Position numbers and translations under genes: made by a program
Notes under the pieces: model-generated
Told to the model about the DNA's origin: nothing
Seen by the model: only the letters and a program-made list of their open reading frames with translations
Databases searched by the model: none
Shown here: one piece after another, positions 34,485 to 42,435 of the stretch
Numbering within the stretch: position 1 is the first letter of the stretch
How the letters are laid out: every line of letters starts with the position of its first letter
Source of the DNA: an uncultured Flavobacterium sp.
Lineage (GTDB): Bacteria > Bacteroidota > Bacteroidia > Flavobacteriales > Flavobacteriaceae
Direction: 5' to 3'
NCBI GenBank assembly: GCA_943912855.1
Contig: CALTVC010000015.1
Coordinates: forward strand, 1 to 64,000
Length of the DNA stretch: 64,000 nucleotides

Positions 34485-34715
34485 TTAGCCCAGGAATGAG
34501 TGAGCTGTAGTGTCCTGATCGTCGTCGTTATTATCTTTAAATATCTGAAGTTGTTTTAGCCAGTAAACAAAAGCGCCACAGCAAATAAGGATAAATACCC
34601 AGGTAATGATGTTAGCAGTCCACCAGTTTTGTAGCTCTAGCCTGCGGAAGAAATCAAGAGGCAGGAAAAGGATGTCGGTAAAAAGATATCCAAGGCCGTC
34701 AAAAAATGCTTTCAT
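34485..34715 (-). CDS. DUF6341-like small membrane protein
   Basis: 76 residues: MKAFFDGLGYLFTDILFLPL, an RRLELQNWW segment, one strong helix (ITWVFILICCGAFVYWL) and an acidic tail ending TAHSFLG. I recognise it as the small protein of Flavobacteriia annotated DUF6341, which usually sits beside DUF6427 and upp, exactly as here. It is divergent from the DUF6427 gene. Function unknown; a TACTTTTG element at 34744-34751 on the - strand is a candidate promoter. Confidence 0.75.
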   Translation of the reverse strand: MKAFFDGLGYLFTDILFLPLDFFRRLELQNWWTANIITWVFILICCGAFVYWLKQLQIFKDNNDDDQDTTAHSFLG

Positions 34716-34743
34716 TTTTTAGTAAGTATTATATTAATAGTCA

Positions 34744-34751
34744 CAAAAGTA
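34744..34751 (-). promoter_or_regulatory. Candidate promoter element TACTTTTG
   Basis: Fits TAnnTTTG on the - strand, 28 bases upstream of the DUF6341-like start. Confidence 0.4.
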
Positions 34752-34763
34752 TAAAATAATAGT

Positions 34764-35693
34764 ATGCTGGCAAGTATTTTTAGTGAAACAAGACCCATAA
34801 ATTACGTTTTATTAGGCGTAACCCTTGTTTTATTTTACGGGCTGTATGCCTCAGCCGATTTAAGCTGGCTAAACACGCCCATTGCCATAGGGCAAAAGGC
34901 AGGTTTGCTACTGTTGCTGTGCGCTTCGGTATTATTAGTGGGGTTTGTTACCCTGCGAAATTCCCTGAGCAAGGCAAACAGCTATGCCGTAATACTTTTT
35001 ATATTATTTCTTGTACTGTTTCCTACTACTTTGGCCAACGGGAAAATCATTGTAGCCAACTTTTTCCTGCTTCTTGCACTTCGTCGCCTGATATCCTTGC
35101 AGTCGCTTGTATCGCCCAAGGAAAAAATATTCGATGCTACCTTCTGGATACTTGCGGCATCGGTATTTCATTTCTGGTGTATCATTTACCTTGTTATGGT
35201 ATTTGTATCGATTGTATTTCACGTAGCGCGCGATTACCGTAACTGGATTATACCTTTTATAGCACTATTGGCAGTAACCATCATCTATATAATGGTGGGG
35301 CTTATGATAGGGCAGGACTTGTTTGACCACCTTCTGGATGACATGGTACCCGGTTTTGATTTTACCTATTTCGAGAACATTTACCAAAACATAGCGTTGT
35401 CGCTTTTTGCGCCGATAGTGGCATTGTTCCTGTTGCCGTATATATCGTCTATAAGTAGTAAACCGCTGAACCTGCAAGCAAGCCACAAAAAAGTACTTTA
35501 CGCGTTTTTAATAGGTGTGGGTATTTATATATTAAGTAACAATAAAAACAACAGTTTGCTTATGTTCACCTTTGCGCCACTGGCTATAATGGGAGCAAAC
35601 TTTATGGAAGCCCAAAAAAGCGACTGGACCCGCGAAGCCATAGTATGCAGCATAGCGGTGGTAGCGTTTTTTATCTTCTTTGCGCAGTTGTAA
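34764..35693 (+). CDS. DUF6427-like polytopic membrane protein
   Basis: 309 residues, eight or nine hydrophobic segments, starting MLASIFSETRPINYVLLGV. The ETRPINY stretch followed by a membrane helix is the pattern I associate with DUF6427 of Flavobacteriia. Charged loops are short; SLVSPKEKIFDATFWILAAS lies in the middle. Its neighbours (DUF6341, upp) are conserved partners in related genomes as far as I recall. Transport or polymer-related roles have not been shown; I infer none. Confidence 0.75.
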   Translation: MLASIFSETRPINYVLLGVTLVLFYGLYASADLSWLNTPIAIGQKAGLLLLLCASVLLVGFVTLRNSLSKANSYAVILFILFLVLFPTTLANGKIIVANFFLLLALRRLISLQSLVSPKEKIFDATFWILAASVFHFWCIIYLVMVFVSIVFHVARDYRNWIIPFIALLAVTIIYIMVGLMIGQDLFDHLLDDMVPGFDFTYFENIYQNIALSLFAPIVALFLLPYISSISSKPLNLQASHKKVLYAFLIGVGIYILSNNKNNSLLMFTFAPLAIMGANFMEAQKSDWTREAIVCSIAVVAFFIFFAQL

Positions 35694-35710
35694 AAACTAA
35701 GACATAAAAA

Positions 35711-35740
35711 CAAAACGGGACGCAAAAGCGTCCCGTTTTG
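35711..35740. terminator. Bidirectional terminator between DUF6427 and upp
   Basis: Perfect 13-bp stem CAAAACGGGACGC / GCGTCCCGTTTTG with a four-base loop, between convergent genes. Confidence 0.92.
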
Positions 35741-35747
35741 TTTTATA

Positions 35748-36401
35748 TTAAAGCTTCACGCCATACGCTAAATCCCCGGCATCGCCAAGTCCCGGAACTA
35801 TGTATTTCTTTTCGTTCAGGTGGCTGTCTACGTCGGCTATCCATAGATGGAAATTGTCAGGAAGGTTCTTTTGCAGGAAATCTATCCCCTCCGGGGCGGC
35901 AATAGCTACGGCTATGTGCACCGTGGCAGGTGTTTCGTTTTCCAGGAGCTTCAGGCAGGCGGCCTGCAGGCTGAGCCCGGTGGCCAGCATTGGGTCGGCA
36001 ATGATAACCGTTTTATCTTTTAAAGAAGGAGCAGCTTTATATTCGGTAACAATGTCAAAGTAATCGTCGTTGTTCGGGTGGTGACGGTAGGCTGAGATGA
36101 AACCGTTCTCGGCATCATCAAAAAATGAAATAAAACCTTCGTGTAATGCTAGTCCGGCACGTAATACCGATGTTACCACTATGCCGTGTTTTATTTTTTG
36201 CGTAGCTTTGGTACCCAGTGGGGTAGTTATTTCAGTAGCTTCGTATTCTAATGATTTACTCAACTCAAGTGCCATGATTTCGCCTATGCGATGGATGTTT
36301 TTACGGAAACGCATGCTGTCTTTCTGTACGGAAACATCGCGCAACTGAGATAGGAAATGGTTTAAAATACTATTGTTTTCTGATAAAATATGAACCTGCA
36401 T
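35748..36401 (-). CDS. upp: Uracil phosphoribosyltransferase
   Basis: 217 residues. It converts uracil and PRPP to UMP (pyrimidine salvage). The PRPP loop VIIADPMLATGLSLQAACL and the C-terminal uracil-binding segment KKYIVPGLGDAGDLAYG are both present; the N-terminus MQVHILSENNSILNHFLSQL and VVTSVLRAGLALHEGF are typical. Convergent with DUF6427 across a strong terminator, divergent from DUF4254. High confidence. Confidence 0.95.
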   Translation of the reverse strand: MQVHILSENNSILNHFLSQLRDVSVQKDSMRFRKNIHRIGEIMALELSKSLEYEATEITTPLGTKATQKIKHGIVVTSVLRAGLALHEGFISFFDDAENGFISAYRHHPNNDDYFDIVTEYKAAPSLKDKTVIIADPMLATGLSLQAACLKLLENETPATVHIAVAIAAPEGIDFLQKNLPDNFHLWIADVDSHLNEKKYIVPGLGDAGDLAYGVKL

Positions 36402-36443
36402 TTTGCGAAAAAATTTGTATTGGCGTTATAAAAGTATTAAAAC

Positions 36444-36451
36444 TATATTTG
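36444..36451 (+). promoter_or_regulatory. Candidate promoter element TATATTTG
   Basis: Fits TAnnTTTG, 16 bases before the DUF4254 start. Confidence 0.5.
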
Positions 36452-36467
36452 TAAAAAAATAAAAAGT

Positions 36468-37073
36468 ATGTTTTCAGGCATTGCATTCCCAATTTTCGAG
36501 CAGAGTATTAAAGACTACCATTTATATGATAGCGTAGACCAGCCGATTAACAACCCTTTTGCCAAGGACCAGATAGAGCACCTTTTGTATGCTAAAAACT
36601 GGGTAGATACCGTACAGTGGCATTACGAAGACATAGTACGCGACCCGAACATTGACCCTGTTGCCGCTCTTGATCTTAAACGTAAGATAGACGCCAGCAA
36701 CCAGGTGCGTACAGATATGGTAGAGTACATAGATAGCTATTTCCTGGATAAGTATAAAGACATTCAGCCTAAGGCTACTGCAAAGATAAACTCTGAAAGC
36801 CCTGCTTGGGCCATAGACCGCCTTTCTATCCTTGCGCTTAAAATTTACCACATGGCAGAGGAGGCTAACCGCCCTGATGCTTCGCCTGAGCATAAAGCAA
36901 AATGCCAGGAGAAATTAAACGTGCTTTTAGAGCAGAAAAAAGACCTTAGCACCGCTATAGACGACCTGCTTGCTGATATACAAAGTGGCGATAAGTACAT
37001 GAAAGTGTACAAGCAGATGAAAATGTACAACGACGAGGAGCTAAACCCTGTGTTGTACCAAAACAAGAAATAA
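36468..37073 (+). CDS. DUF4254 family protein
   Basis: 201 residues, soluble, almost wholly helical. It starts MFSGIAFPIFEQSIKDYHLY; further hallmarks are KNWVDTVQWHYEDIVRDPNI and PAWAIDRLSILALKIYHMAE. DUF4254 proteins are widespread in Bacteroidota and usually precede a family 9 glycosyltransferase, as at 37200 here, so a role with LPS core synthesis is plausible but unproven. No enzymatic motif is evident. The His/Trp/Asp-rich helices (WHYEDI) resemble metal or helical-bundle proteins. Confidence 0.85.
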   Translation: MFSGIAFPIFEQSIKDYHLYDSVDQPINNPFAKDQIEHLLYAKNWVDTVQWHYEDIVRDPNIDPVAALDLKRKIDASNQVRTDMVEYIDSYFLDKYKDIQPKATAKINSESPAWAIDRLSILALKIYHMAEEANRPDASPEHKAKCQEKLNVLLEQKKDLSTAIDDLLADIQSGDKYMKVYKQMKMYNDEELNPVLYQNKK

Positions 37074-37089
37074 AACAATTACAAATACC

Positions 37090-37126
37090 GAAAGCCTTCC
37101 TGCTCCATTATCCGGGGAGGCTTTTA
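37090..37126 (+). terminator. Probable terminator after DUF4254 gene
   Basis: AAAGCCTTCC pairs imperfectly with GGGGAGGCTTT around an 11-13 base loop and ends in a short T-run. Confidence 0.6.
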
Positions 37127-37199
37127 CCCTTTTTGTGCATTATCCCAGACCTGTACAGTAAGGAGCAACAACCAAAACCAAAAAATCGACAAATGACCT

Positions 37200-38258
37200 A
37201 TGCCTCAAACTAAGAGAAAAGGGCATAAGCACGTGCTTGTGCTACGGTTTTCAGCTATGGGCGATGTAGCCATGACCGCACCCGTACTTCACGCCCTTAC
37301 TACACAATACTCCGATGTGCGTGCCACAGTGGTATCGCGTATGGCGTTCAGGGCTTTTTTTGACAGGATACCCAATGTAAGTTTCCATGATGCCGATTTT
37401 AATAAAAGGCACAAAGGCTTTTTCGGTTTACTGCGCCTGTACCGCGAACTAAAGGCACTGCATATTTATGCTGTTGCCGATTTACACAATGTATTGCGTA
37501 GCAAAGTAATTACCTGGCTTTTTTCCCGACGGGGAAAAAAGGTGGTAACCGTAGATAAAATGCGCGATGCCCAAAAAGCACTTACGGTTGCTACAGGTAA
37601 AGTATTTGAACCCATTAACCCTATTGTAAACCGTCATGCAGAGGTGCTTGCACAGCTGGGCTTTCCTATAAAGTTAGATGAAACCGCTTTGTTGCCCAAG
37701 CCTTCGCTTACACAGGATGTTGCAGATATAGCGGGTAGTGATAATGCCATCCGTATCGGAATCGCTCCTTTTGCACAGCATCAGGGCAAGGTATATCCTG
37801 AAGATCTTTTGCAGGAGGTCATTGATAAACTTGCAGTAAGGGAAAATACCAGAATCTTCCTTTTTGGCGGAAGCAAGGATGAAGCCAAAAAGCTAAAAAA
37901 AATGGCTAACGACCGGGATAATTTCGAGGTGATAGCAGGGGGCAGGCTCGCCCTGAAACAGGAATTACAGCTTATAGCCAACCTGAACCTTATGCTGAGC
38001 ATGGACAGCGCAAATGGACACATGGCGGCTATGTTTGGTGTGCCTGTGGTTACGCTTTGGGGTGCTACACACCCATATTCCGGATTTGTGCCGTATAACC
38101 AGCCGTTGTCTAATTCGCTTATGGCTGACAGGGAGCAATACCCATTACTGCCTACATCGGTATATGGTAATAAAGTAGTGCCGGGCTATGAAGATGCCAT
38201 GCGCACCATTACTCCGAAAATGGTTTTAAATAAAATAGATGAACTATTATTGAGTTAA
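37200..38258 (+). CDS. Glycosyltransferase family 9 (heptosyltransferase-like)
   Basis: 352 residues. It starts MPQTKRKGHKHVLVLRFSAM with the GT9 hallmark RFSAMGDVAMTAPVLHAL, and the C-terminal nucleotide-sugar domain has LSMDSANGHMAAMFGVPVV and LWGATHPYSGF. The basic N-terminal tail may bind the inner membrane. It follows DUF4254, the common gene order. Probably adds a core sugar to lipid A; donor unknown. The ATG at 37200 is preferred because the family pattern begins 12 residues later. Confidence 0.92.
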   Translation: MPQTKRKGHKHVLVLRFSAMGDVAMTAPVLHALTTQYSDVRATVVSRMAFRAFFDRIPNVSFHDADFNKRHKGFFGLLRLYRELKALHIYAVADLHNVLRSKVITWLFSRRGKKVVTVDKMRDAQKALTVATGKVFEPINPIVNRHAEVLAQLGFPIKLDETALLPKPSLTQDVADIAGSDNAIRIGIAPFAQHQGKVYPEDLLQEVIDKLAVRENTRIFLFGGSKDEAKKLKKMANDRDNFEVIAGGRLALKQELQLIANLNLMLSMDSANGHMAAMFGVPVVTLWGATHPYSGFVPYNQPLSNSLMADREQYPLLPTSVYGNKVVPGYEDAMRTITPKMVLNKIDELLLS

Positions 38259-38261
38259 TTT

Positions 38262-38360
38262 GTTTATTCGTGGATTTGTTAATTTGGGAAAGCTCATCAA
38301 ATGCTAGATTACAGCAGAGTGAAGCTCCGAATTAACGCATTAACAAATCCAGAAATAAAC
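38262..38360. repeat. Long imperfect intergenic inverted repeat
   Basis: Arms 38262-38283 and 38339-38360 are complementary at 20 of 22 positions, separated by 55 bases. The arms contain short repeated phrases around TTTATT/GTTAAT. It lies between convergent genes, just before a separate classical terminator. Confidence 0.6.
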
Positions 38361-38374
38361 TATCCATATTATAA

Positions 38375-38408
38375 AAAAGTCCGTGAAGTATCATCTCCAC
38401 GGACTTTT
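38375..38408. terminator. Bidirectional terminator between GT9 and reductase gene
   Basis: AAAAGTCCGTG and CACGGACTTTT form an 11-bp stem with a 12-base loop, flanked by A- and T-runs. Confidence 0.85.
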
Positions 38409-38438
38409 CAGCTTTATGACTTTCGACTTTATGATGTA

Positions 38439-39491
38439 CTACACATCATCAAAATCAATGTATATTTCGTTTGATGTAGGGTGTGCCTGACAGGCAAGTA
38501 CCAGTCCTTCGGCAATTTCGCCATCGGTAAGTATGGCATTTTTCTTCATCTCTGCCGTACCTGATTTAATGCGTCCGGTACAGCTGCTGCAAATACCACC
38601 CTGGCAAGAATAAGGAGCATCTACACCTTGTTTTAACGCAGCATCCAGTATGGTAATTTCCTTCGGCATAAAGAAAGTCGTTTCCTCATCGTCTACCAGT
38701 ACCGTTACTTTAGTCTGTCCGCTTAGGTCGGCTTCAATCTTCTTCTCAGCTATAGGGGTAGAGAACAACTCAAACTTAATGCTCTTTTCCGGTACGTTAT
38801 GCTCTTTAAGCACATCGTTTATGGTAAGAATCATTTCTTCGGGTCCGCACAGGTAAAACTTAGCGAACTCTTTTTCCTTGTGCTTGTTGTTTAATACAAA
38901 GTTTACCGCTGCACGTTCTATACGCCCAAAAAGCGCATCGCCGGCGTGTGCACGACTGTATACAAAATGCACAAAGAAACGGCCCAGATACTGCTCTTGT
39001 AACTGATGCAACTGGTCGTGGAAAATAGTATCTTCAGGGCTTTTGTTGCCGTATACCAGTACAAAAGTACTCTCAGGCTCGTGTATAAGCACAGATTGTA
39101 GTATGCTCATTACCGGTGTAATACCGCTACCTGCTGCAAAAGCCGCATAGTTGCGTTGCCTTTCCGGTTTTGGTTCAAAAGTAAATTTACCCTCAGGAAT
39201 ACCTACTTCCATGGTATCGCCTATGGCAAGCTTTTCATTGGCAAAAGCCGAAAAACCACCCTGCTTAACCGCCTTAATGGCTACACGGATTTCACCACTG
39301 CCCGGAGCAGAACAAATAGAATATGCCTTACGCACTTCCTGCCCTTCGTACTGGGTTTTTATATTAATGTACTGACCTGCAAGGAAATTATATTCGGTTG
39401 CCAGGTGTTCCGGCACTTCAAAAGCTATGGAAACCGCATGGGGTGTTTCCCTGCGGATGTCTTTTATTATAAGAGGATTGAATGTTGACAT
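38439..39491 (-). CDS. PaaE-like ferredoxin--NAD(P)H reductase with 2Fe-2S domain
   Basis: 350 residues in three domains. An FAD-binding barrel (RKAYSICSAPG, about residue 55) and an NAD(P)-binding domain (GSGITPVMSILQS; YLCGPEEMI) are followed by a plant-type 2Fe-2S ferredoxin domain with the cysteine pattern C-x4-C-x2-C (SCQGGICSSCTGRI) and a fourth Cys in LVLACQAHPT. It moves electrons from NAD(P)H to an oxygenase or desaturase. The order matches phenylacetyl-CoA epoxidase subunit E, but no paa genes are nearby, so the partner is unknown. A TATTTTTG promoter element lies upstream. Confidence 0.92.
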   Translation of the reverse strand: MSTFNPLIIKDIRRETPHAVSIAFEVPEHLATEYNFLAGQYINIKTQYEGQEVRKAYSICSAPGSGEIRVAIKAVKQGGFSAFANEKLAIGDTMEVGIPEGKFTFEPKPERQRNYAAFAAGSGITPVMSILQSVLIHEPESTFVLVYGNKSPEDTIFHDQLHQLQEQYLGRFFVHFVYSRAHAGDALFGRIERAAVNFVLNNKHKEKEFAKFYLCGPEEMILTINDVLKEHNVPEKSIKFELFSTPIAEKKIEADLSGQTKVTVLVDDEETTFFMPKEITILDAALKQGVDAPYSCQGGICSSCTGRIKSGTAEMKKNAILTDGEIAEGLVLACQAHPTSNEIYIDFDDV

Positions 39492-39510
39492 TATCTATTG
39501 TTTGTAACTG

Positions 39511-39518
39511 CAAAAATA
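39511..39518 (-). promoter_or_regulatory. Candidate promoter element TATTTTTG
   Basis: Fits TAnnTTTG on the - strand, 19 bases upstream of the reductase start. Confidence 0.45.
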
Positions 39519-39573
39519 CGGATTCCCGACACGAAAAATAAAAATGAGGTTTAAAAATAATACCTAAGAAAGT

Positions 39574-39596
39574 TATACATAATAAACTTATGTATA
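39574..39596. promoter_or_regulatory. Candidate PadR operator (perfect palindrome)
   Basis: TATACATAA and TTATGTATA are perfectly complementary 9-bp half sites around a five-base spacer. The right half overlaps by two bases the -7 element at 39595-39602. PadR repressors bind ATGT/ACAT-type palindromes, so this is the likely autoregulatory operator of the whole 39.6-47.4 kb operon. Confidence 0.65.
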
Positions 39597-39602
39597 TATT
39601 TG
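39595..39602 (+). promoter_or_regulatory. Candidate padR operon promoter element TATATTTG
   Basis: Fits TAnnTTTG, 18 bases before the padR start at 39621, directly abutting the palindrome. Confidence 0.55.
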
Positions 39603-39620
39603 CGGTATCAATTTCTGATT

Positions 39621-39968
39621 ATGAAAAACTCCCAATTATACAAAGGCAGCCTTAATACCATAATAATGAAGCTCCTGGAAGAGAATGGCCGTATGTATGG
39701 CTATGAGATTACCCAGAAGGTAAAGCTCATTACCCGTGGCGAACTGAACATAACCGAGGGGGCGCTATACCCCGCCCTGCACAAACTGGAGGCCGATGGC
39801 CTGCTTGATGTGGAGGTAGAGCGTGTAGACAACCGCCTGCGTAAGTACTACAAGCTTACCGAACAAGGCGAAAAAGAAACCGTGAACCGCCTGGAAGAAC
39901 TGCAGGAGTTTATTAAAAATATGCAGTCGTTAGTGAATCCTACACCAAATCCTGACCTTCAATTTTAA
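39621..39968 (+). CDS. PadR family transcriptional regulator
   Basis: 115 residues from ATG 39621 (MKNSQLYKGSLNTIIMKLLE); the upstream in-frame start would overlap the promoter. The winged-helix core is clear: GRMYGYEITQKVKLIT (helices 2-3), TEGALYPALHKLEADGLL (recognition helix) and RKYYKLTEQGEKE (wing). The last 30 residues form a short dimerisation helix, as in PadR subfamily 2. These repressors respond to small molecules or partner proteins. It heads an operon of eight membrane paralogues and an ABC transporter; five bases separate it from the first of them. Confidence 0.93.
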   Translation: MKNSQLYKGSLNTIIMKLLEENGRMYGYEITQKVKLITRGELNITEGALYPALHKLEADGLLDVEVERVDNRLRKYYKLTEQGEKETVNRLEELQEFIKNMQSLVNPTPNPDLQF

Positions 39969-39973
39969 GTACT

Positions 39974-40579
39974 ATGAAACTTACAACAGAACAAATACAA
40001 GCTGTAAACAATGCCCTGCTGGGTGCGCGCATAGTGCATCAGGATATCAGAGTGGAACTGACTGACCACATAGCATCAGTACTGGAAAAGGAGGGCAGTG
40101 ATTTCGAGCAAAGCCTTTCAGTTTATATAAGTGAAAATAAAAAGGAATTGCGTCGCCTTAACCGTAAGTTTATGCGGATAGGTGCTGGTAAAGGATTAAA
40201 GTTGCTTTTTAGCAATTTGTTTTCGTTGAAAATTCTGTTGGTTTTCCTGGGCATAGTGAGCTTTGGTAAGTTGATACAACAGTTTGCAGCTTCAGATGAC
40301 ATGGGCATTTTTATGTTCCTGATTTTTACGGTGTGCAGTTGTATAGGGTGCTATCCCGGGCTTAGAAGCATTATCCTTAAAAAGGAAAATTTTTCGTTTG
40401 ACCTGGGGATAGGAATGATACCGTCTTTAATATTTTATCCAAGTATTTTAATGCAGAAATGGATACCAAATCCTGATTTCCTCATTGTGTATTATGCCGT
40501 AGTTGGCGCTTTCTCAATAGACATATATGTTACAACAAAGAGTCTGCATAATAAGTACCGAAGGCTTTACCATGGGTAA
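39974..40579 (+). CDS. Array membrane protein 1 (short type)
   Basis: 201 residues, first of eight paralogues. The N-terminal cytosolic domain (1 to about 60) reads KLTTEQIQAVNNALL then QDIRVELTDHIASVLE; the E-L-T-D-H core is shared by all eight. A basic linker (KKELRRLNRKFMRI) leads into four hydrophobic segments (about 75-185) and a short basic C-terminus ending KYRRLYHG. The N-terminal domain resembles the helical HAAS/DUF1700-type domain that accompanies PadR regulators in Firmicutes, which I offer as inference. Function unknown. Confidence 0.75.
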   Translation: MKLTTEQIQAVNNALLGARIVHQDIRVELTDHIASVLEKEGSDFEQSLSVYISENKKELRRLNRKFMRIGAGKGLKLLFSNLFSLKILLVFLGIVSFGKLIQQFAASDDMGIFMFLIFTVCSCIGCYPGLRSIILKKENFSFDLGIGMIPSLIFYPSILMQKWIPNPDFLIVYYAVVGAFSIDIYVTTKSLHNKYRRLYHG

Positions 40580-40606
40580 GCTTTAGTTAAAAACACTTTG
40601 ATTGTT

Positions 40607-41233
40607 ATGAATGAAAACACCACAAAATATCCTGCAACCATACTGTACCGCTACATAAAGGAGCAAGGTATAGCGTATGATGATATTTGCCACGAGCTGG
40701 CAGACCATATTATTTGTACGCTTGAAGCAGACCATACCATAAACGAAGAGAATTTTTATGAGCAATTAAATGCGTTCATCCATTCAGATGGTATGGTAGC
40801 TATGATTGTTTCGGCAAAAGAACAGGCGCGCCTTCGTGAAGCAGCCTATCGAAACCAAATGAGTAAAGGGCTGGTTTCTGTAAAAGGATTATTGCAGTTG
40901 GTAATTTTCTCGGGATTGGCTTATGCGGCACACCAAAATGAAGTTACTAAGTTTCTGGTTGAAGCAGTATTTTTGGTAGGTATGTTGCTTGGAATGTGGG
41001 TTATGGGTTTTAGCAGTGGCAAAAAAGCATTACCACAGTATGGCAGGCTTATGGGGCAAACCGGTTTTTATCTGGTGTTTCCTGTACTATGGTTCAGCCT
41101 GCAAAACAGGTTTGTGGAATCTGAAACTGTTATGAGTAATATAAGTAATTCTGTTTGTATGGCTTTTATAACCAATATACTATTGATTATTTGGCAGGTA
41201 AACAAAAAACACAATCGTACGTATCATGCCTAA
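40607..41233 (+). CDS. Array membrane protein 2 (divergent)
   Basis: 208 residues from ATG 40607; a TTG three codons upstream is an unlikely start. The most divergent paralogue: the N-terminal domain has no LTxDQ opening but keeps DDICHELADHIICTLE. A longer helical linker (SAKEQARLREAAYRNQMSKG) precedes four hydrophobic segments, including TKFLVEAVFLVGMLLGMWVM. The tail KKHNRTYHA is basic with a terminal-region Tyr, as in the others. It overlaps the next gene by eight bases. Function unknown. Confidence 0.72.
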   Translation: MNENTTKYPATILYRYIKEQGIAYDDICHELADHIICTLEADHTINEENFYEQLNAFIHSDGMVAMIVSAKEQARLREAAYRNQMSKGLVSVKGLLQLVIFSGLAYAAHQNEVTKFLVEAVFLVGMLLGMWVMGFSSGKKALPQYGRLMGQTGFYLVFPVLWFSLQNRFVESETVMSNISNSVCMAFITNILLIIWQVNKKHNRTYHA

Positions 41234-41825
41234 ACTAACCGTAGACCAGATACAATTTATAGATGCTGCCTTGCGTAAAGCCGGTATGCGATACGCCGAC
41301 ATCCGTATGGAAATGACAGATCATGTGGCTTCAATACTAGAGGAAACCGATGGAGATTTTAACCAAAATTTCTTGGTGTACCTATCCCGTCATAAAACGG
41401 AACTTACCGCATCTTATGGGATGTATCGTAAACAGGCGTTTAACCGGGCCATTGGTTTTATAACAACACAATTGCGCGTATTGTGGATGATAATCCCAAT
41501 AGTTATGATGGTTTCCTTTGCTCTTTCGCGTGTAGCCGAGGCCGAAACAGTTGGCTTTTGGCTATATATGGTAAATGCTTTTACAGCTTCAATAGTGTTT
41601 TATTATCTGTGGTATTATCGTATATACAAAAAGCAGGTATACTCCATGTTTGAAAAGCTTTTGTTCATCATATTGCTTGCAGGGATGGCATTTCGCATCA
41701 GTAATTTTAATAATGGAAGTTTGTGGTCACTTGCTTACCTGTCTTTCGGTACCGCATTTCTGCTGATGCTTTTGGTTTCGGGTATAAGGTTGAACTCCTA
41801 TTACAAAACACGATATGCAGTCTAG
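41226..41825 (+). CDS. Array membrane protein 3 (short type)
   Basis: 199 residues. The N-terminal domain LTVDQIQFIDAALRKAGM, then ADIRMEMTDHVASILEETDG, is close to those of proteins 4 and 5. The GDF motif (DGDFNQNFLVYLSRHK) ends the domain. Four hydrophobic segments follow and the tail ends YYKTRYAV. Start and stop both overlap neighbours (8 and 11 bases), a sign of tight translational coupling. Function unknown. Confidence 0.75.
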   Translation: MPKLTVDQIQFIDAALRKAGMRYADIRMEMTDHVASILEETDGDFNQNFLVYLSRHKTELTASYGMYRKQAFNRAIGFITTQLRVLWMIIPIVMMVSFALSRVAEAETVGFWLYMVNAFTASIVFYYLWYYRIYKKQVYSMFEKLLFIILLAGMAFRISNFNNGSLWSLAYLSFGTAFLLMLLVSGIRLNSYYKTRYAV

Positions 41826-42435
41826 AGTACTCACTATCTCAGAAATAAAGTTTATAGATACTTACCTGAGTAATTCGGGGGTAGAGTACCTGGACATACG
41901 TTATGAAATGACTGATCATGTAGCCAAAGCAATAGAGAATATGGATGGCGACTTTATGGAGGATTTTAAGAGCTATATGATAAAAAATAAGCAGCAATTA
42001 CTGTCGGACAACCGAAAGTTTAAACGCCTTGCCGCGGTGCATGCTGTAAAAGAACTGGGTAAGACCCTGTGTGGTTTCTGGGTAATCCCTGCCATGTTTA
42101 TAGTGGTATTTGCAACCCATTATTTTTTTGCAGGAATTGCCATATCAGATGCCGTATGTTATTTGCGACTGATGTTTTTAGCTCCGTATCTGGTGGGGCT
42201 GGCAAAGGTATCGGGTACCGGTAAATTTTCGGTCAGCTCAACGTTATACGGAGTTTGCGGTGTCATTTTTTACTATGGCAGTATTATAGCAATGCCAGAG
42301 CGTTTGATTCAGAATCTTTGGGTAGTATATACCTTGTACTCGGCTGTAATTATTCTTGGTATTGCCCTTAGCATAACGGCATACAGAGTGCATAGGAAAT
42401 TTAAGTTTCTTTATTCTCAACACGTTACAGTATGA
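41815..42435 (+). CDS. Array membrane protein 4 (short type)
   Basis: 206 residues. The N-terminal domain LTISEIKFIDTYLSNSG, LDIRYEMTDHVAKAIENMDG, DFMEDFKSYMIKNKQQLL is nearly superimposable on protein 5. Four hydrophobic segments (for example FWVIPAMFIVVFATHYFF) and a basic tail (RVHRKFKFLYSQ). Overlaps protein 3 by 11 bases and protein 5 by four (ATGA). No enzymatic motif. Function unknown. Confidence 0.75.
   Translation: MQSRVLTISEIKFIDTYLSNSGVEYLDIRYEMTDHVAKAIENMDGDFMEDFKSYMIKNKQQLLSDNRKFKRLAAVHAVKELGKTLCGFWVIPAMFIVVFATHYFFAGIAISDAVCYLRLMFLAPYLVGLAKVSGTGKFSVSSTLYGVCGVIFYYGSIIAMPERLIQNLWVVYTLYSAVIILGIALSITAYRVHRKFKFLYSQHVTV

Noticed and set aside
38439..39491. Calling the reductase paaE outright
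   Set aside because: The domain order fits, but no phenylacetate genes are in the window, so only the broad class is supported.
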